Origin: Eonycteris spelaea
Taxonomy: Eukaryota > Chordata > Mammalia > Chiroptera > Pteropodidae
Length of the DNA: 64,000 nucleotides
Direction of reading: 5' to 3'
NCBI GenBank assembly: GCA_003508835.1
Contig: PUFA01000077.1
Coordinates: 5,160,001-5,224,000 of the forward strand
The notes beneath the pieces are model-generated. The model was not told where the DNA came from, ran no database searches, and saw nothing but the letters and a program-made list of their open reading frames with translations. How positions within the stretch are numbered: position 1 is the first letter of the stretch; each line of letters opens with the position of its first letter. Shown piece after piece: positions 24,791 through 36,552 of the stretch. The translations under genes and the position numbers were made by a program.

Positions 24791-25275
24791 TAACTAACTA
24801 AGAGTAAAGGCAAAGGTTGGTTAGGAGATATTATCTAATTAATCTTTGCAACTCAAGAATCCCTAGTCCCTTGCCTGAAATGTTGAGGTATTCAATGAGC
24901 TCCTGATAGACTGATTTTAAGAAGAAAATTTAAAACAATGAGGACAATTTATGTTGGCAATGAAGAGGGTGTATGAGTAAAGCCTGTGAGCATGGTAAAG
25001 CTGTGGTCAGGGAAGATCAGGATTCTTTCCCATATCCTTGTAAAATAGAACTTGATAGGGCCTGCTACAAGAAACTCTGAAAAACAACCCCCCCCCCCAA
25101 AAGTCACTTTTTATGTTTTTAATAGCAGTAAGGAACTATGAACTTTGAGAACTACTAGACCTTAGGCTCAAGAGGACATATTTTCCATATTTACTATAAA
25201 TATTTAAAAATTTAAATTTCCAGGCATACCTAGCATATAGCCAAGTGCTTAACTGGTGTTGTTCTGACTGGATGG
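24791..25275. other. Unique DNA
   Basis: May continue the antisense L2 for a short way. A C10 run lies near 25089-25099; otherwise nothing recognised. Confidence 0.4.
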
Positions 25276-25456
25276 TAGTGCTGTCAAATAGAAGTATTGC
25301 AGTGATGAAAATGTTCTAGAAATCCGCATCATCCTGAGTGGTATTCACTAGCTGCGTGTGGCAGCTGAACCCTTGAAAAGTGGCTGGTGTGAATAAGGAA
25401 CTGAATTTTTATTTAATTTTAAGAAATTTCAACAAGAATAGCTTGTTGAACAGCAG
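25276..25456 (+). mobile_element. Short hAT-Charlie-type element
   Basis: It starts TAGTGCTGTCAAATAGAAG and ends TTGTTGAACAGCAG, near-complementary termini. Inside are GATGAAAATGTTCTAGAAAT, GCGTGTGGCAGCTGAACCC and AAGTGGCTGGTGTGAATAAG. This is the layout of common small mammalian elements that begin CAGTGCTGTCCAATAGAA. About 180 bases. No clear 8-bp flanking repeat is visible. Confidence 0.7.
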
Positions 25457-25699
25457 ATATCTACAGGTGTGAAAGGATGATAGAACATTATTTCCAAGAA
25501 GAGGCTTCGGTTAAAAACGTAAGAGCGATCAGATGAATTTATAGTTCTATTGTTAACATATTTGTTGTTCAGATCACAGAAGTTTCATGTTCTCACACAA
25601 CAGAGTTCAGTGTCAGAGTAAAGGACAGAGTATTACCTAGGAGACATAAAGAAGGCTTCCTGCGGCAGTTTAGGAGGCCAAAAACTCCTCCTGTGCCAG

Positions 25700-25880
25700 T
25701 GACGCGGAATCATTTTGGGTTAAACGCCATACGAACCCTCCATTTAGCAGCTGTACATTTTTTGGTAAGTCTCAATCTCTCTGAGTATCCGTCTAACCTG
25801 AAAGATGGGAATACTAGCAACCACAAAATACAGCCTATGTTATTTGACGAGTTCCGTATCTGTTATGCGTTAGGCCCTTA
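25700..25880 (+). repeat. MIR SINE fragment
   Basis: GTAAGTCTCAATCTCTCTGA, CTGAAAGATGGGAATACTAG and GTATCTGTTATGCGTTAGGC fit the MIR 3' half. Confidence 0.5.
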
Positions 25881-26744
25881 AGAGAAAAGAAAAGTCTATT
25901 ATCCTTCCCAGAAGTATCTAACTCAGTTGGAAAAAGAATAACTTGACCTTTAAGCCTCAACTCATACTGAGGATTCATTTACGGGTATTTTCTGACAAGT
26001 CAATGAAACACAAATAGAAGTGATTATTAAGATATAGACTGTGAGAAAAGAATAAGGCGACTGGTTAATTTCACACTACCCAGAAGAGCCGAAATGGAAC
26101 AATAACTGCCTTTATCTATTACACCTCATGACTGAAGTTAAGCTGCTGCTAATCCTTGAAACTATTCGGATTTTCCAAAGGGGGTGAGAGGATAAAGAAA
26201 GAAAGAGAAAACCCATAGGCTCTAGCTAGGTAAACCTTTGCAACTGTTTACAGGACAAAAAGGAACTCTCTATAGAAACCAAATATAAACAGCATATGTT
26301 ATTAAACTCAAAACACATGAAAAAATAAAAGAGTGTCACATATATTTTCTCAACGTGACAGAGTCTGAGGCGAGTTTTGAAAGGAGTTGAACAAGGCCAC
26401 ACACAAAAAAGCCTTAGCTTCTTTCAAAGATCATTAAAACATGTACTCCCCCCCCCAAAGGCGTTTGCCTCTTTAATATGAATGCCTATCAAAAGTCCAC
26501 AGAATACATTCAGTTCTTAGAGCATACATTTATTGTCACGTGCTGGAAAGCAACCGTAGCTGCATAATGCAAATTTATAATTGCAAAGTGAAGGTCTTTC
26601 CTGTTGAACCCCTTGAATCAATTGGGATGGTTCCCTGAACTTTTTCGTATTTTAATAATTTTATTACAATTTCATAAAAGAGAACTTTGAATAGTATTTA
26701 TTTCAGTATTAGTTCTTATGAAAAAGTTTATTATCCCATACATC
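25881..26744. other. Unique DNA
   Basis: No repeat or gene recognised. The patch at 26540-26630 (with ATGCAAATTTATAATTGCAAAG) has the look of a conserved element, unproven. Confidence 0.4.
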
Positions 26745-27301
26745 AGTTTTCCACTGTTGTGTAACAAATCGTCACACACTTAGGGGTATAAAACAACACC
26801 CATTTATTAACTTATAGTTTTGTAGGGTTCTCTGGGATATCAAAAGGCCTAAGTCAAGGTGTTGGCTGGCTGAATTGTCATCTGGAATTTGGGATCTTCT
26901 GAGCTCATTCCATTTGTTGGCAGAATTCAGGGTTTTTTTGCAGGGACTCAGGTACCTATTTACTTACTGGCTGTCAGCTAGGGACCACTCTCAGCTTTTT
27001 AAGGCCACTCAGATTTCTTAGACTCATGTGGCTTCCTTTATCTTTACACCAGCAACAGTGAGCCAAGTTCTTCAAGGGTTGAATCTCTTTTTTTTTTTAC
27101 CACTGGCCAGAGAAAGCTCTCTGCCTTTAAAGTGACTCATATAATTAGATTAGGGCCACACAGATAATCTCCTTATCTTAAGGTCAACTCTACCTATAAT
27201 ATAACCTAATCACCAGAAAGGTATTTTATCATATTTACAGCTTCCGGGATTAAGGTATTGAATTGTGGGGGGCCATTTTGGAAATTCTGTCTGCCACACC
27301 C
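26745..27301 (-). mobile_element. MLT1-type LTR (ERVL-MaLR)
   Basis: Antisense MaLR LTR of an older subgroup. It starts with GTGTAACAAATCGTCACACA and GTATAAAACAACACCCATTT (complement of the LTR 3' end), contains CTCATTCCATTTGTTGGCAG and CAGGGACTCAGGTACC, and ends with GGGGGCCATTTTGGAAATTC and TGTCTGCCACACC, the complement of the usual LTR start. Solitary LTR. Confidence 0.85.
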
Positions 27302-27462
27302 TGTATGGACTCACAGGTCAACATCTGTTTAATTCAAGTAATATCAGCAGCATTAAAATAGTGTCCATAGTGTTGCTGTTTTATTTAAATAAACATTGCT
27401 AATGTACCATATAACTCCCAGAAAACTGAAGATTGGCTTCTGGGTTAGTTCTTCTAATTCTG

Positions 27463-27665
27463 AATATGTTAATTTATTCAAAATTTATTGAGCCACATAA
27501 GGGAATAAGATGTGCCAAGTTCTGTGATACTAATTTGAAGAAGACAAGATCTGTTACACATAAAGAAGTTGTATTTTCGTGCAGGAGATAACTACACAAA
27601 CCACTATGATAAAAAGTGATGTGTTGTGCTGAAGGTCTGAATGAAGGGCCAGCTCCTTGCATGCT
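27463..27665 (-). repeat. L2 LINE 3' end
   Basis: Antisense L2: TTTATTCAAAATTTATTGAG, GTGCCAAGTTCTGTGATACT and CGTGCAGGAGATAACTAC. Confidence 0.6.
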
Positions 27666-28224
27666 TTCAGAGGTAAGTAACCGTACCTTGGATGAATATG
27701 TGGGATGTAAAAGACATGCATCTCGGAGACTGCAGAGGAGATTCGTAGATGAGTTTCACCACGTGCAAGCTATTCAACCTTGGAATTTTTGCTTGACCTT
27801 GGAGAGCATGAATTCATTCAAATATCTAGTGGAAATAACCAAACATACCTCATGTGTTTGTCACATAATTCTAAATAAAATAACATATTAAAGCACATGA
27901 GTGGCTCTTAGCATTTCTACGTCTGTTTCTCTTTGAGAGAAGGTCTTTATAGCCTCTACCTTGAAGTCAACCACAAAAGTTCACACTGAAGCTGAGAGCC
28001 AAACGAACAGTTTTCTGTTCAGGCTCGTGATAGTCACTAGGAAGATCTGCCCTACCTGTTGACCCCTCAAGTTTCCCTTTGTGGGATTTTGACTAAGCTG
28101 TGATGAACAGTGTTATACAAGTGAATTAATGCATATGTGTGGAACAATATTTAATTGCATTGTTTTGTCTCTCAGAAGCTTTCAGATTACTCACAGATAA
28201 TAACCATCTGGCATGTGATGGTAA
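27666..28224. other. Unique DNA
   Basis: Nothing recognised. Confidence 0.5.
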
Positions 28225-28700
28225 TTATCTTGAAATAACATGACACCAATTAACAACACAGATCCTAGAAAGGGACTCAGAAACAGTTGGTCTGTTCTTG
28301 TAATCAGACATCTTTCTAGAATTCTTATCTGTGCTGTTGGTTTGCTTATCAGTTTTCTTCACAGGCAGATCAAAAGATATTTCACACACAATGTCTGAAT
28401 GACTAGATTCTAAATTAATGGCGCCCGAATCAGTAAGATCAGTGTTCATGTTCTGTCAAGTATTTTTCACTTGAGCTTTTTGTGAAATTGCAGAATTCAT
28501 CCTACGAAAGACAGGCTCCAAGTTAGACTTAATTCTGAGAATTATGAACTTCCTGTGTTTATAGTAAACACTGGAAATTTGAGAGGACTGGGCTTTTTGT
28601 CAATCTGATAATGAGTGATTCTGAAAAGGTGAACAGATCCAAATGTAAGATAAGGCCCGGAGAGCTGGATCACATATCTCAGTTGCCTAAACTTTATCAG
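28225..28700 (-). pseudogene. Possible decayed coding fragment, unidentified
   Basis: A single minus-strand frame runs for about 155 codons and is broken only by two TGA codons (near 28457 and 28601), both readable as decayed CGA. The composition is polar and protein-like, rich in S, D, K, N and T (segments such as LEPVFRRMNSAISQ, DLTDSGAINLESSHSD and FDLPVKKTDKQTN). It lacks the low-complexity look of chance frames nearby. The frame ends at a TAA near 28225 and meets a stop just upstream of 28700. I do not recognise the family and see no intron, promoter or poly(A) feature. It may be a piece of a retrocopied or dead exon, or an accident in AT-rich DNA. Confidence 0.25.
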
Positions 28701-28927
28701 TCTGTGAGACTTAACTACAAAGTTTATTCACAGTTAACCACAGTGGGAAACTAATAATAACTTACTGGTCCTTGATTTAAAAAAGAACCTTAAGTAGGAA
28801 AAAAAAATTTTTTTTAATTTCAATGTTTCCTCTTCTGTCCTTAATTTTAAAAAAAAAATTTAAGTAGTATATAAATGATATATGAACTCCACTCTTAGTT
28901 TTCAAGGCTCCCTACAACTTCACAGGA

Positions 28928-29441
28928 TGGTAGTCTCCCCTAATCCAAGCGGACACGTCCAAGGGCCCCCAGTAGGTGCCTGAAACTGCAGATATCCAGA
29001 GCACTATATACACCATTTTTTTTCTCCCCTATACATACATCTCTTTTACTTAAAAGGAGCATTTTATGGCTTCTCTTTGGCATATCAAACTGCCAGCATC
29101 ACTACCTTAAAACGTGGGGCCATTATTAAGTAAAATAAGGGTGAGTCGAGCAAAGGCTCTGTGATATTGCGACTTGATCTGATCATAGAGACAGCATCTA
29201 AGTAACTAATGAGTGGGGAACGTATGCAGTGTGGAGACTCTAGACAAAGGAATGATTCACGTCCTGGGTGGGACAGAATGAGATGATGTGAGATTTCATC
29301 ACACTGCTCAGAATGGCACGCAATTCAAAACTGATGAGTTATTTCTGAAATTTTCCTTTTGATGTTTTCAGACCACAGTTAACCAACCAAGAGTAACTGA
29401 AACTGGAGGATGTGAACCCTTGGATTAGGAGTGACCACAAA
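28928..29441 (-). mobile_element. Tigger-type (pogo/Tc1) internally deleted transposon
   Basis: Both ends carry CTAATCCAAG in inverted orientation (near 28942 and 29427). Inside, on the plus strand, are GGGCCCCCAGTAGGTGCCTG and CTGCAGATATCC. There is also a transposase 5' relic: the GCCATTATTAAGTAAAATAA tract and a complement of the ...AGCATCAC... start region. The right third is CACGTCCTGGGTGGGACAGA and GTTTTCAGACCACAGTTAAC. Most of the transposase is gone. The match is to Tigger1/MER2-like elements. No clear TA target duplication. Confidence 0.82.
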
Positions 29442-31424
29442 ATCTCACTGATTCTTTATTCTACTTAATAGATGCTCAATAATTGTTTAATGTAGAGAAG
29501 TTTAAAACGAAATGAAGGTTTCCATCATTTTTATAGCTACTCTCTGTTATCAGAGATTGAATATATTAGCTGAGGTTTACATAGGCCAAAAACATCCTCT
29601 TTATTTTCTCTCATAAATTGTTACTGCTTCGCTGATAAGTAGAGCATTTTTCCATACACGAGAGTACTAGCAACTCTGAATACAAAATGGTAAAATTGTA
29701 GAATATCTTAGGAAGACAATGTATCATATAACAATTAAAATGCCCTGGGTAATTTATCTGTGATAGGATTATCTAGCAATACCACAGATTTTCAGTACAA
29801 TCTGTATAAAGGCAGCATATTTCCATGCCAAATGTGAGTGTGTTCTCTAATAGACTTCACATTGACTGCAATTGCATAACTAAATAATTTTCTTTTCAGA
29901 AAAAAAAAAAAAAGCCACAGTATCACTCCTCAACCTAAACTCTGCAATTTTAACGTTTGTGTTTTCAAACAATATTTTCTATACTTCAGGAAAGATATCA
30001 ATTATCTATAATTATTCAAAAAGTTCCAAAAAATCCTTTAGAGTAACTGTAATTAATCTCCATTTTAGAGCTTAGTCAAGAAAGAGCCATGAGTCAAACA
30101 TCCTGTTTCATATTTCACTCTCCTCTCTTTCCATTAGCAGCTATAATGTGGCAATAGCTAAGTTACTAAGTTACTCTTACGCTAAGATCCCAGACTTTCA
30201 AAATTTAAAACCACATACATACACACCGCACATATTTTAGCTTCTTGGAGAAAGTTGTTCTTGAAGTGTTTTCAAATTTTATATTTCATGTTTAGGTTGA
30301 TGAAACATTTGCCCATTAAATACATTGAACTTGATAACTTGTCGTATATTACTATGAGAATGTTTATATGTTCCAACTTGATTTTCAAAAAATTTTAAAT
30401 TTAATTTTCAACCAAATCACCTTTTAGTTACTAAGAAACACTGATAACCTAGAACTGCATTACAATAGCCAGAACATCAGTCCAAAAGTGAGTATTGTCC
30501 TTTGAAATGAAATAACAACAAGAAAAGATGTTTTTGTCAAAGTTCCTGGGTCTTCACAGAGCCCTTTTGTTGCCATAAGGCAGGAGATGAATCTTGTGGT
30601 TTCAAAGATGTGTGGGAGGTGGACTCATTGACTCCAGAAAGAGGGGCAGTGACAGTAGAAAAGAACCTCTTCATCTTGAAGCACTCGGCATATTGTCATT
30701 CCAAGTTGGGCCTCACTTGTGAGATGCTCCAAAGATATAAGCATGAAGAAGTGGGCTTATTTTCAATGAATAACTCTTCTCCAAGCAAAATAATTTCCCC
30801 ACGGGGTTAGGTGTTATAGTGGTTTGTTCCATAGATTCTGAACTTTGAGAATTTCTATTTTAAAACATTTTAAAAAAATATTTATGACAGTTATAAAAAC
30901 AAATTAATATATATTTGAATCATTTACATAAGCTTTATTACACAGCTTGTTGTGATTGAGTATTGTAGGAGAGGGGGTTGCAACTGTTTCTCTCTTAACT
31001 CGACCCAACTTCCCATTATTTATTTTTGAAAATGCCCTGTGGACTCTCTAGTCATCAAACATTATTGAAACCCCATGTAAAATAACTAGAACATTTGTAT
31101 TTAGTTTCCTTGTGGATTATGCAGGGATTCCGAAATAATTCCAAATACATTTGGCTAGTTCGTTTTGTGCTTTGTGATCCTAACATTAAAACAAACCAAC
31201 AGAAATTAACAGCTTTTTTTTTAAATAAAACAATATATAATCCTAGATGACAGCTGCTTTGTCAATTAGGCCACTAATAAGGAAGAGATATGGAACCAGA
31301 AGCCCAAAGAATGGATCTTCTTTACAAGCAAACAAAACGCTCATCTGCCAGTTGAATGATCACAGTCAGAAAAACACTTGTGAAACAAGTGAGAAGGAAG
31401 TCCTATGCTTGGGGTGGGAGAGAC
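29442..31424. other. Unique AT-rich DNA
   Basis: An L2/MIR-like tail scrap (AGATGCTCAATAATTG, about 29470) and an A run (29900-29913); otherwise nothing recognised. Confidence 0.5.
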
Positions 31425-31545
31425 TGAGGCTTCATGGGCTCTGCCTTTTGCTAGCCACACCCCCTGACAAATGATTGTTCTTTCTAAGCCCCACTGTTAT
31501 TTTTTTCATGTATAAAACAGGAATAACAGCAATTCTCATTCGTTT
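31425..31545 (+). repeat. MIR SINE fragment
   Basis: GGGCTCTGCCTTTTGCTAGC, CTTTCTAAGCCCCACTGTTA and GTATAAAACAGGAATAACAG. Confidence 0.6.
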
Positions 31546-31559
31546 TCCTTCCACATGTA

Positions 31560-31845
31560 TTAAATCTGGTGCCAGGGAAATAGCAAGGAAGAAAATGGCC
31601 CAAGATTCTCTGCTGTCACGGAAACTCACCTTTTTGTGGGGGTGAAAAAAAAGTATGACCGTGATAATTAAGTTAATGCACAGTGTACTGAAAGATAAAA
31701 AAGAGTAAGTCTGGAAGATAGGGAGTACCAGGGAAAGATATTTTAAGTAGTGTGGTTAGAAAAAGCCTTAGTATTACGGTGACATTTGAAGCCCTGTTTT
31801 AAAGATGAGGAAGATATTCCAGGGAGAGAGAATGTGGATCCACTT
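31560..31845 (-). repeat. L2 LINE fragment
   Basis: Antisense L2 order: GCTGTCACGGAAACTCACC, ATTAAGTTAATGCACAGTG, GTATTACGGTGACATTTGAA, GAAGATATTCCAGGGAGAGA. Confidence 0.65.
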
Positions 31846-34204
31846 TTTTGGCCACTGTATCCTGCCGTTCTCCCAAATAAGAACACTTTGCTCTCAAATG
31901 CAATGTCCCATTAGGATCAGCTTGGAAGTGAGCCTCAGTAAGCCTGGGTTCAAGGTTATCCTTCCAACAGGGGATGGAGTTAGAGGCCTCTCAATGTGGG
32001 AGACACCATGTTGGTGTTAGAAAAGTCATGGCATGTGACCAATACATCTATCGTATGCATCATAGCAGAGAAACAGTTTAGAAATACTCTTTCGGAAATG
32101 GAGAAATGGGATTTGAAATTCTTAGACTGGCAATTCTCCTAATGGATAAATCAGTCATGAGAACAGGAAAAAGGAGAACAAAAACTTAGTAATGCTACTG
32201 TGACTGGGTGTTTGAAATTAAACAGCATCACAAACACTAGACTCTAGTGATTCTTTTTTTGGATTTTCTCCATCACAGATAAGTTTTGTTGTTCTTTGTT
32301 TGCTTGACTCTCAAGGAAAATCCACACTAAGAAAGGCCACATTCTAGAAAGTATAATTTATTACCATCAAGTTGAATATTGAATCAATTATTTAATATGC
32401 CTATATGATCTAGTCATAATCAATTTGTCACCTTCATTTTTGATATACAGTGAAAGCTTATGAAATCCCCCTCACTTTACTTATAAGTATCAAATAAACA
32501 TATTTGACTATTTCTCTATTGGTTATTGAATGGGAACTTTCTATAAATCATTTTGTAAAAACAAAAGACAACAACAACATAAAAACAATCAGTCTCAAAT
32601 CCTCTGAGTACTTGGATATTTACATATCAGATTTTTCCAGTATGCAGAACACCTGTTTCTCCAACAGGAAGGGCAACTCGATGCTACAGGAAAAGAAAGC
32701 TAGGCACTTTATTTTCTTTTTTCACACTCTCTGACCAGGAAAGTTCTTGCGTGGCCCAGGGAGGAGCTAAGTGGAAACAACCATTAGAATCCATTGCACC
32801 CACCATGGTGAAGAAAGTAAGGGCTGATTTGCTGATTGCTCTGTCTCAGCATTGGCACTCTGGTGAATAGAGAAGGTGAGTAAGCAGTCCATGCTGACCA
32901 GCTCATGTTCATGACCTTGGGAACACAGAGGAAGTCTTCTGCACCTCTCTGTCTCACATGAATTCAGGTATAAATGGATTTTGCTCCCTGCTTCCTTGTG
33001 GATTTCTCTTCCACCTGTTCCCAGGATTATTTTTCCTTCTCAAGAGTAACCACTTGGTCCTGTCCTTCTTCAGCTTAGCTGAACTCACTTTCCCTGTGCA
33101 AGCTGCATTTGAAGGAAGCTCTTCTTGTGTGTGCAAACATAACAAAGCAAAAGCAGAAGCCACATTCAATTTGTACTGGAACATTTGTCACCCCATGCAG
33201 ATAGCTCTGTGTGAACTCGTACTTGGCACTTACACCAGGCCAATTTTAACAGAGGATGCACCATAAATAGCATGTGAGCCTGGAAAACTCTGATTTGTAT
33301 GAGTTACTATACGGTTTGCTGAGCTAATGCCACTTCTACCCATCCACCCATTCCACCGTTGGGTCTTAAATGAGCCACCATGGAAAAGCTACATTCCATC
33401 TATTGGCATGGTTTCCAAGATATTACTCATTCTTGCTTATTTATCATTTCAGGTTATAAGAATTATGTATGAATGTTATTAAATTGGAGAGCTATGTTTG
33501 GAAGATTTTGTTCGTACTTGCTCTAGCTAGGGCAATGTCACAAGATGATGATACCTTCATTTCACTTGCCTGAAAGCTCACCTAAAATAATAGGTAGCTT
33601 GTTGGGAATTTGTGAGAATGGTGGCTGTGAATTCCATAAAGTACAAACTTTCAACACTCACATACAAAAATCAACTATTTGAATAAGAAATTTAGTAAAA
33701 ATTCTATTTATAGTCTGCCAGAAAACGTTTTAAAACGAAAAATTAAATCAAATCTGCAATCAATTTTGAGTAGTTATTGTGTGCTCTTATATTCTTTTAT
33801 TTCCTATTTATGCATCTGATCTTATCTTTGTGATGTATTGTCTATGAAGAGGAAATTTGCAAATTATCTATGAAATTTAGTCAAAGCAGTGTTAAAAATG
33901 TAAGTAGTGCCAGAATAATAATTGGATTAAGAAAATATTTGGGAAACATAAAGAGAAAGAGAGGGTACAGAGGGAAAGTGTGTTATTCATTTTTCTTTGC
34001 TTCTCTATGTAGTTGGAAGGAACAAGTATTTTCCCAGGGTGACACTCAGCAAATGAAAGAACACTTTCGGTCATGTCATTAATCTTTTTCTCAAATAATT
34101 CTACTCACCACTTGGCTTCGTTTATATGCATATGTGGTGCATTTTTTCTTTTGAACAAATTAAGCCTAGTCAGCAAGGGAAAACAAGGAGAAGCAGTAAC
34201 ACTG
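31846..34204. other. Unique DNA
   Basis: Nothing recognised. A 102-codon plus-strand frame at 32958-33266 is rich in F, L and S, has a competing minus-strand frame, and is treated as chance. Confidence 0.5.
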
Positions 34205-34363
34205 CCGGGAAGGGGCAGAGAAAGTTGAATGGAGTGATACTTAGGTTGGATTTCTAAAGGCTGATGGACAAAAATGGAGACGGATACTCAAGGCAGAAAG
34301 AACTGAGATTGCGAAGGCACAAAGAGTGACATTTCTAGGCTTTTTTTTTTTTTTTTTTTTTTT
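34205..34363 (-). repeat. L2 LINE fragment with poly(T) tract
   Basis: CAAGGCAGAAAGAACTGAG and GCGAAGGCACAAAGAGTG follow the antisense L2 tract for the coding end. It is followed directly by 23 T (34341-34363), for which no attached SINE or L1 body is visible. Confidence 0.5.
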
Positions 34364-34454
34364 AAGAAAATGAGGTAAGTAGAGCCTTAAAACACAGCTT
34401 TTAGCTTTGCTGTATTTGAATGAGAGGAAGGTGAGGAGAGGAATAATTTGTTCT

Positions 34455-34630
34455 CTTAGTTTTGGTTTTCCCCAAAAGAAGATTCTGAGGCCAAGATAAC
34501 AGTGCACACAGTTGATTTGGCAGGTGTTCCCAGGAAACACATTTAGGGGAATATGGGAGTAAATAAGAATGGGGGAAGAGCCACAAAAGGATGAGTTATA
34601 TAGTCATTTATCACTGTGGACAACTGGAAT
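34455..34630. mobile_element. Ancient interspersed repeat, copy 1 of a shared family
   Basis: Contains GAAGATTCTGAGGCCAAGAT, GTTGATTTGGCAGGTG and TTCCCAGGAAACACATTTAG. This follows the 'cagtttatttgggaggtgatcccaggaaacacc' type of mammalian repeat. The same order of motifs recurs at 62.56 kb. Name not assigned. Confidence 0.5.
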
Positions 34631-35542
34631 TCAATCCTGTTAGGACACTTCGGAAGAATGTGTAGAATATACTTCAGAGTTTGCCAAGGGCTAAGCAAGC
34701 TGGGGCAGGAGTTGACTCATTAAGCTCTCGTTATGGATAAAAGCTCTAGCTCTGGCACTTCTGGCTTGTTTTGTGTTTGGGTCAAGTATTTCATAGCAAT
34801 GAAAAGCAGCCCTTGGTCAGAATACCAGGATGTATAGCAAGCCGCGTACTCTGTAGAAGTCAATTTGAGGTGATATGAGTGGGGTGCCTACAGTTTTTGT
34901 CTAGCCTTCTTCTTTCTTATTATCTTGGTGCCATTCTCTATTCCTTCTGCCCTCCCCTCCTCATGCCAGCCCTCTAGTACTTAGAAATGCCTGTCAGGGC
35001 TCAGTACTGTACTGTAGACAGAGACGCTTCCCTCACCCCATAACACATTGGTCTCTCTCAGGAGGAGATAGAGAAAATGACAGCCCAATAAACTCTAAAC
35101 CCCCAAGCCCACGAATTATTTTGGTTTGAAATCCTTCTCCTGAATCCATCCGAAGGTCATTTGGGAGTTGAAGTAATTAAATATCTGGTGAATTAAAAAG
35201 AAGAATAAGCTCCTCCTTTATAAGAAGACTTAGTTTTGATTGTTTCCTTTAAAACAAACTCTGGTCAAAACACAGCCACCCTGGTGCATGGCCTAGTCAA
35301 AGAGTAAGGTGTTTTATACTGTTTTTAGATTTTAAAAAAAGGAAATGAGAATTTACATTAGTTTCCAAATTTTTTTTTATTTCTTCTTGTTGGTTAAAGT
35401 GGGGTTGGAGGATTAAGAATCCCTGTATCCCTATCCTTTGAATTGGTGTTGAGTGACATTTTCCTAAAAAGGAAGTTCTGGTTCGTGACTACATCAAGTC
35501 ATTGTCATCTGAAGTACATACAAAGTTGACAGTTTATTACTG
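34631..35542. other. Unique DNA
   Basis: Nothing recognised; a moderately GC-rich patch at 34930-35110. Confidence 0.5.
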
Positions 35543-35685
35543 AAGTAGACAGAGATTTAGAAATCTGAGAGTTTGAGTCACTAGTTGATTTCAAATCACT
35601 TCATCTTTCTTAAGGTCAAGTTATTCATCTATAAATGGGAATAAAGGTAACACACAAGATTAGTCAAAAACATTAGACAAAGTAT
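35543..35685 (+). repeat. MIR SINE fragment
   Basis: GAGTTTGAGTCACTAGTTGA, CAAATCACTTCATCTTTCTT, TCATCTATAAATGGGAATAA. Confidence 0.6.
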
Positions 35686-35826
35686 TTATGTGTGTGTAAA
35701 AATGTGTGTGTGTATACATACATTATTTTATTAGTTCTACTTCTAATGGTAGAACTGGCTTTGTTTACTTTAAATAAGTGATTTAACCTTACAGCTACTA
35801 AATCTGCAAAATGGCTTGGATTAGAT

Positions 35827-36029
35827 CACTGGTTCTCAACGGGGGCAGATGGACATTTGTCATTGTTTAAGGACAGTTTTGTTTGCCACAATTAGAGGGT
35901 GTGTGGTATTGGCAAAGAGTGAATAGGGGCCAGAGATATTGCTAAACATCCTACAATACATAGGACAGTCTCATATGACAAAGAATTATTTGGTCAAAAT
36001 GTCAATAGTGCCAAGATTGAAAAATCCTA
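35827..36029 (+). mobile_element. MER5A hAT-Charlie element
   Basis: Complete non-autonomous hAT element. Terminal repeat CACTGGTTCTCAAC at the left and ATTGAAAAATCCTA at the right; internal landmarks GGACATTTGTCATTG, TTGCTAAACATCCTACAAT, CATAGGACAG and AAAATGTCAATAGTGCC. At about 203 bases it is near full length. It is flanked by GATTAGAT (35819-35826) and GATTTGAT (36030-36037), an 8-bp duplication with one mismatch, as hAT transposition leaves. Confidence 0.92.
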
Positions 36030-36124
36030 GATTTGATGATCATTGAAAATGTATATCAATATTAAGATTTTTCTCCCCCTCTGAGATGCTATTGCTCCAA
36101 TAAATTACAAATATGTTTTGAGTA

Positions 36125-36552
36125 CCAATGGTTTCCCATTACAGTTGAAGAAAATCTAAAATGTTGGCCCTGACATACAAAGTCGTACGTCATCTGGCCC
36201 TACCCTACTTCTCTGGCCTCATTTCAAGTTACCCTCATCTGTGCTCACTCTGAGGTGGTCATACTGGTCTCCATGCTGTTCTTTCAAAATGGCAAACTAC
36301 TTAGGGATTTGGATGCTCCCTATACTAGAAATCTTCTCCCCAGATTCCTGCTTGTCTTTCTGCTTGTCTTTTATTCACACCTCTGCTCAGCTCTCACTTT
36401 ATTTGAGAGATGTTTTCGAACTATATGATTTGAAATGCTATCATGCTTCATGTTTATCTCCTATGTTTTGATCATTTTATTTTTGTTCACAGATTTATCT
36501 CTAGCGCCTGGTGCAAAGAAAGTGCTCAAGAAACATGTCAAATGAATAAATA
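36125..36552 (+). repeat. L2 LINE 3' region
   Basis: Sense L2 following the MER5A: CCATTACAGTTGAAGAAAAT, CATCTGGCCCTACCCTACTT, TCTGCTCAGCTCTCACTTTA, AGCGCCTGGTGCAAAGAAAG, and the tail TCAAATGAATAAATAA. All landmarks are in L2 order. Confidence 0.85.

Noticed and set aside
32958..33266. 102-codon plus-strand frame
   Set aside because: Hydrophobic mixed composition, overlapped by an equal antisense frame, no recognisable domain.
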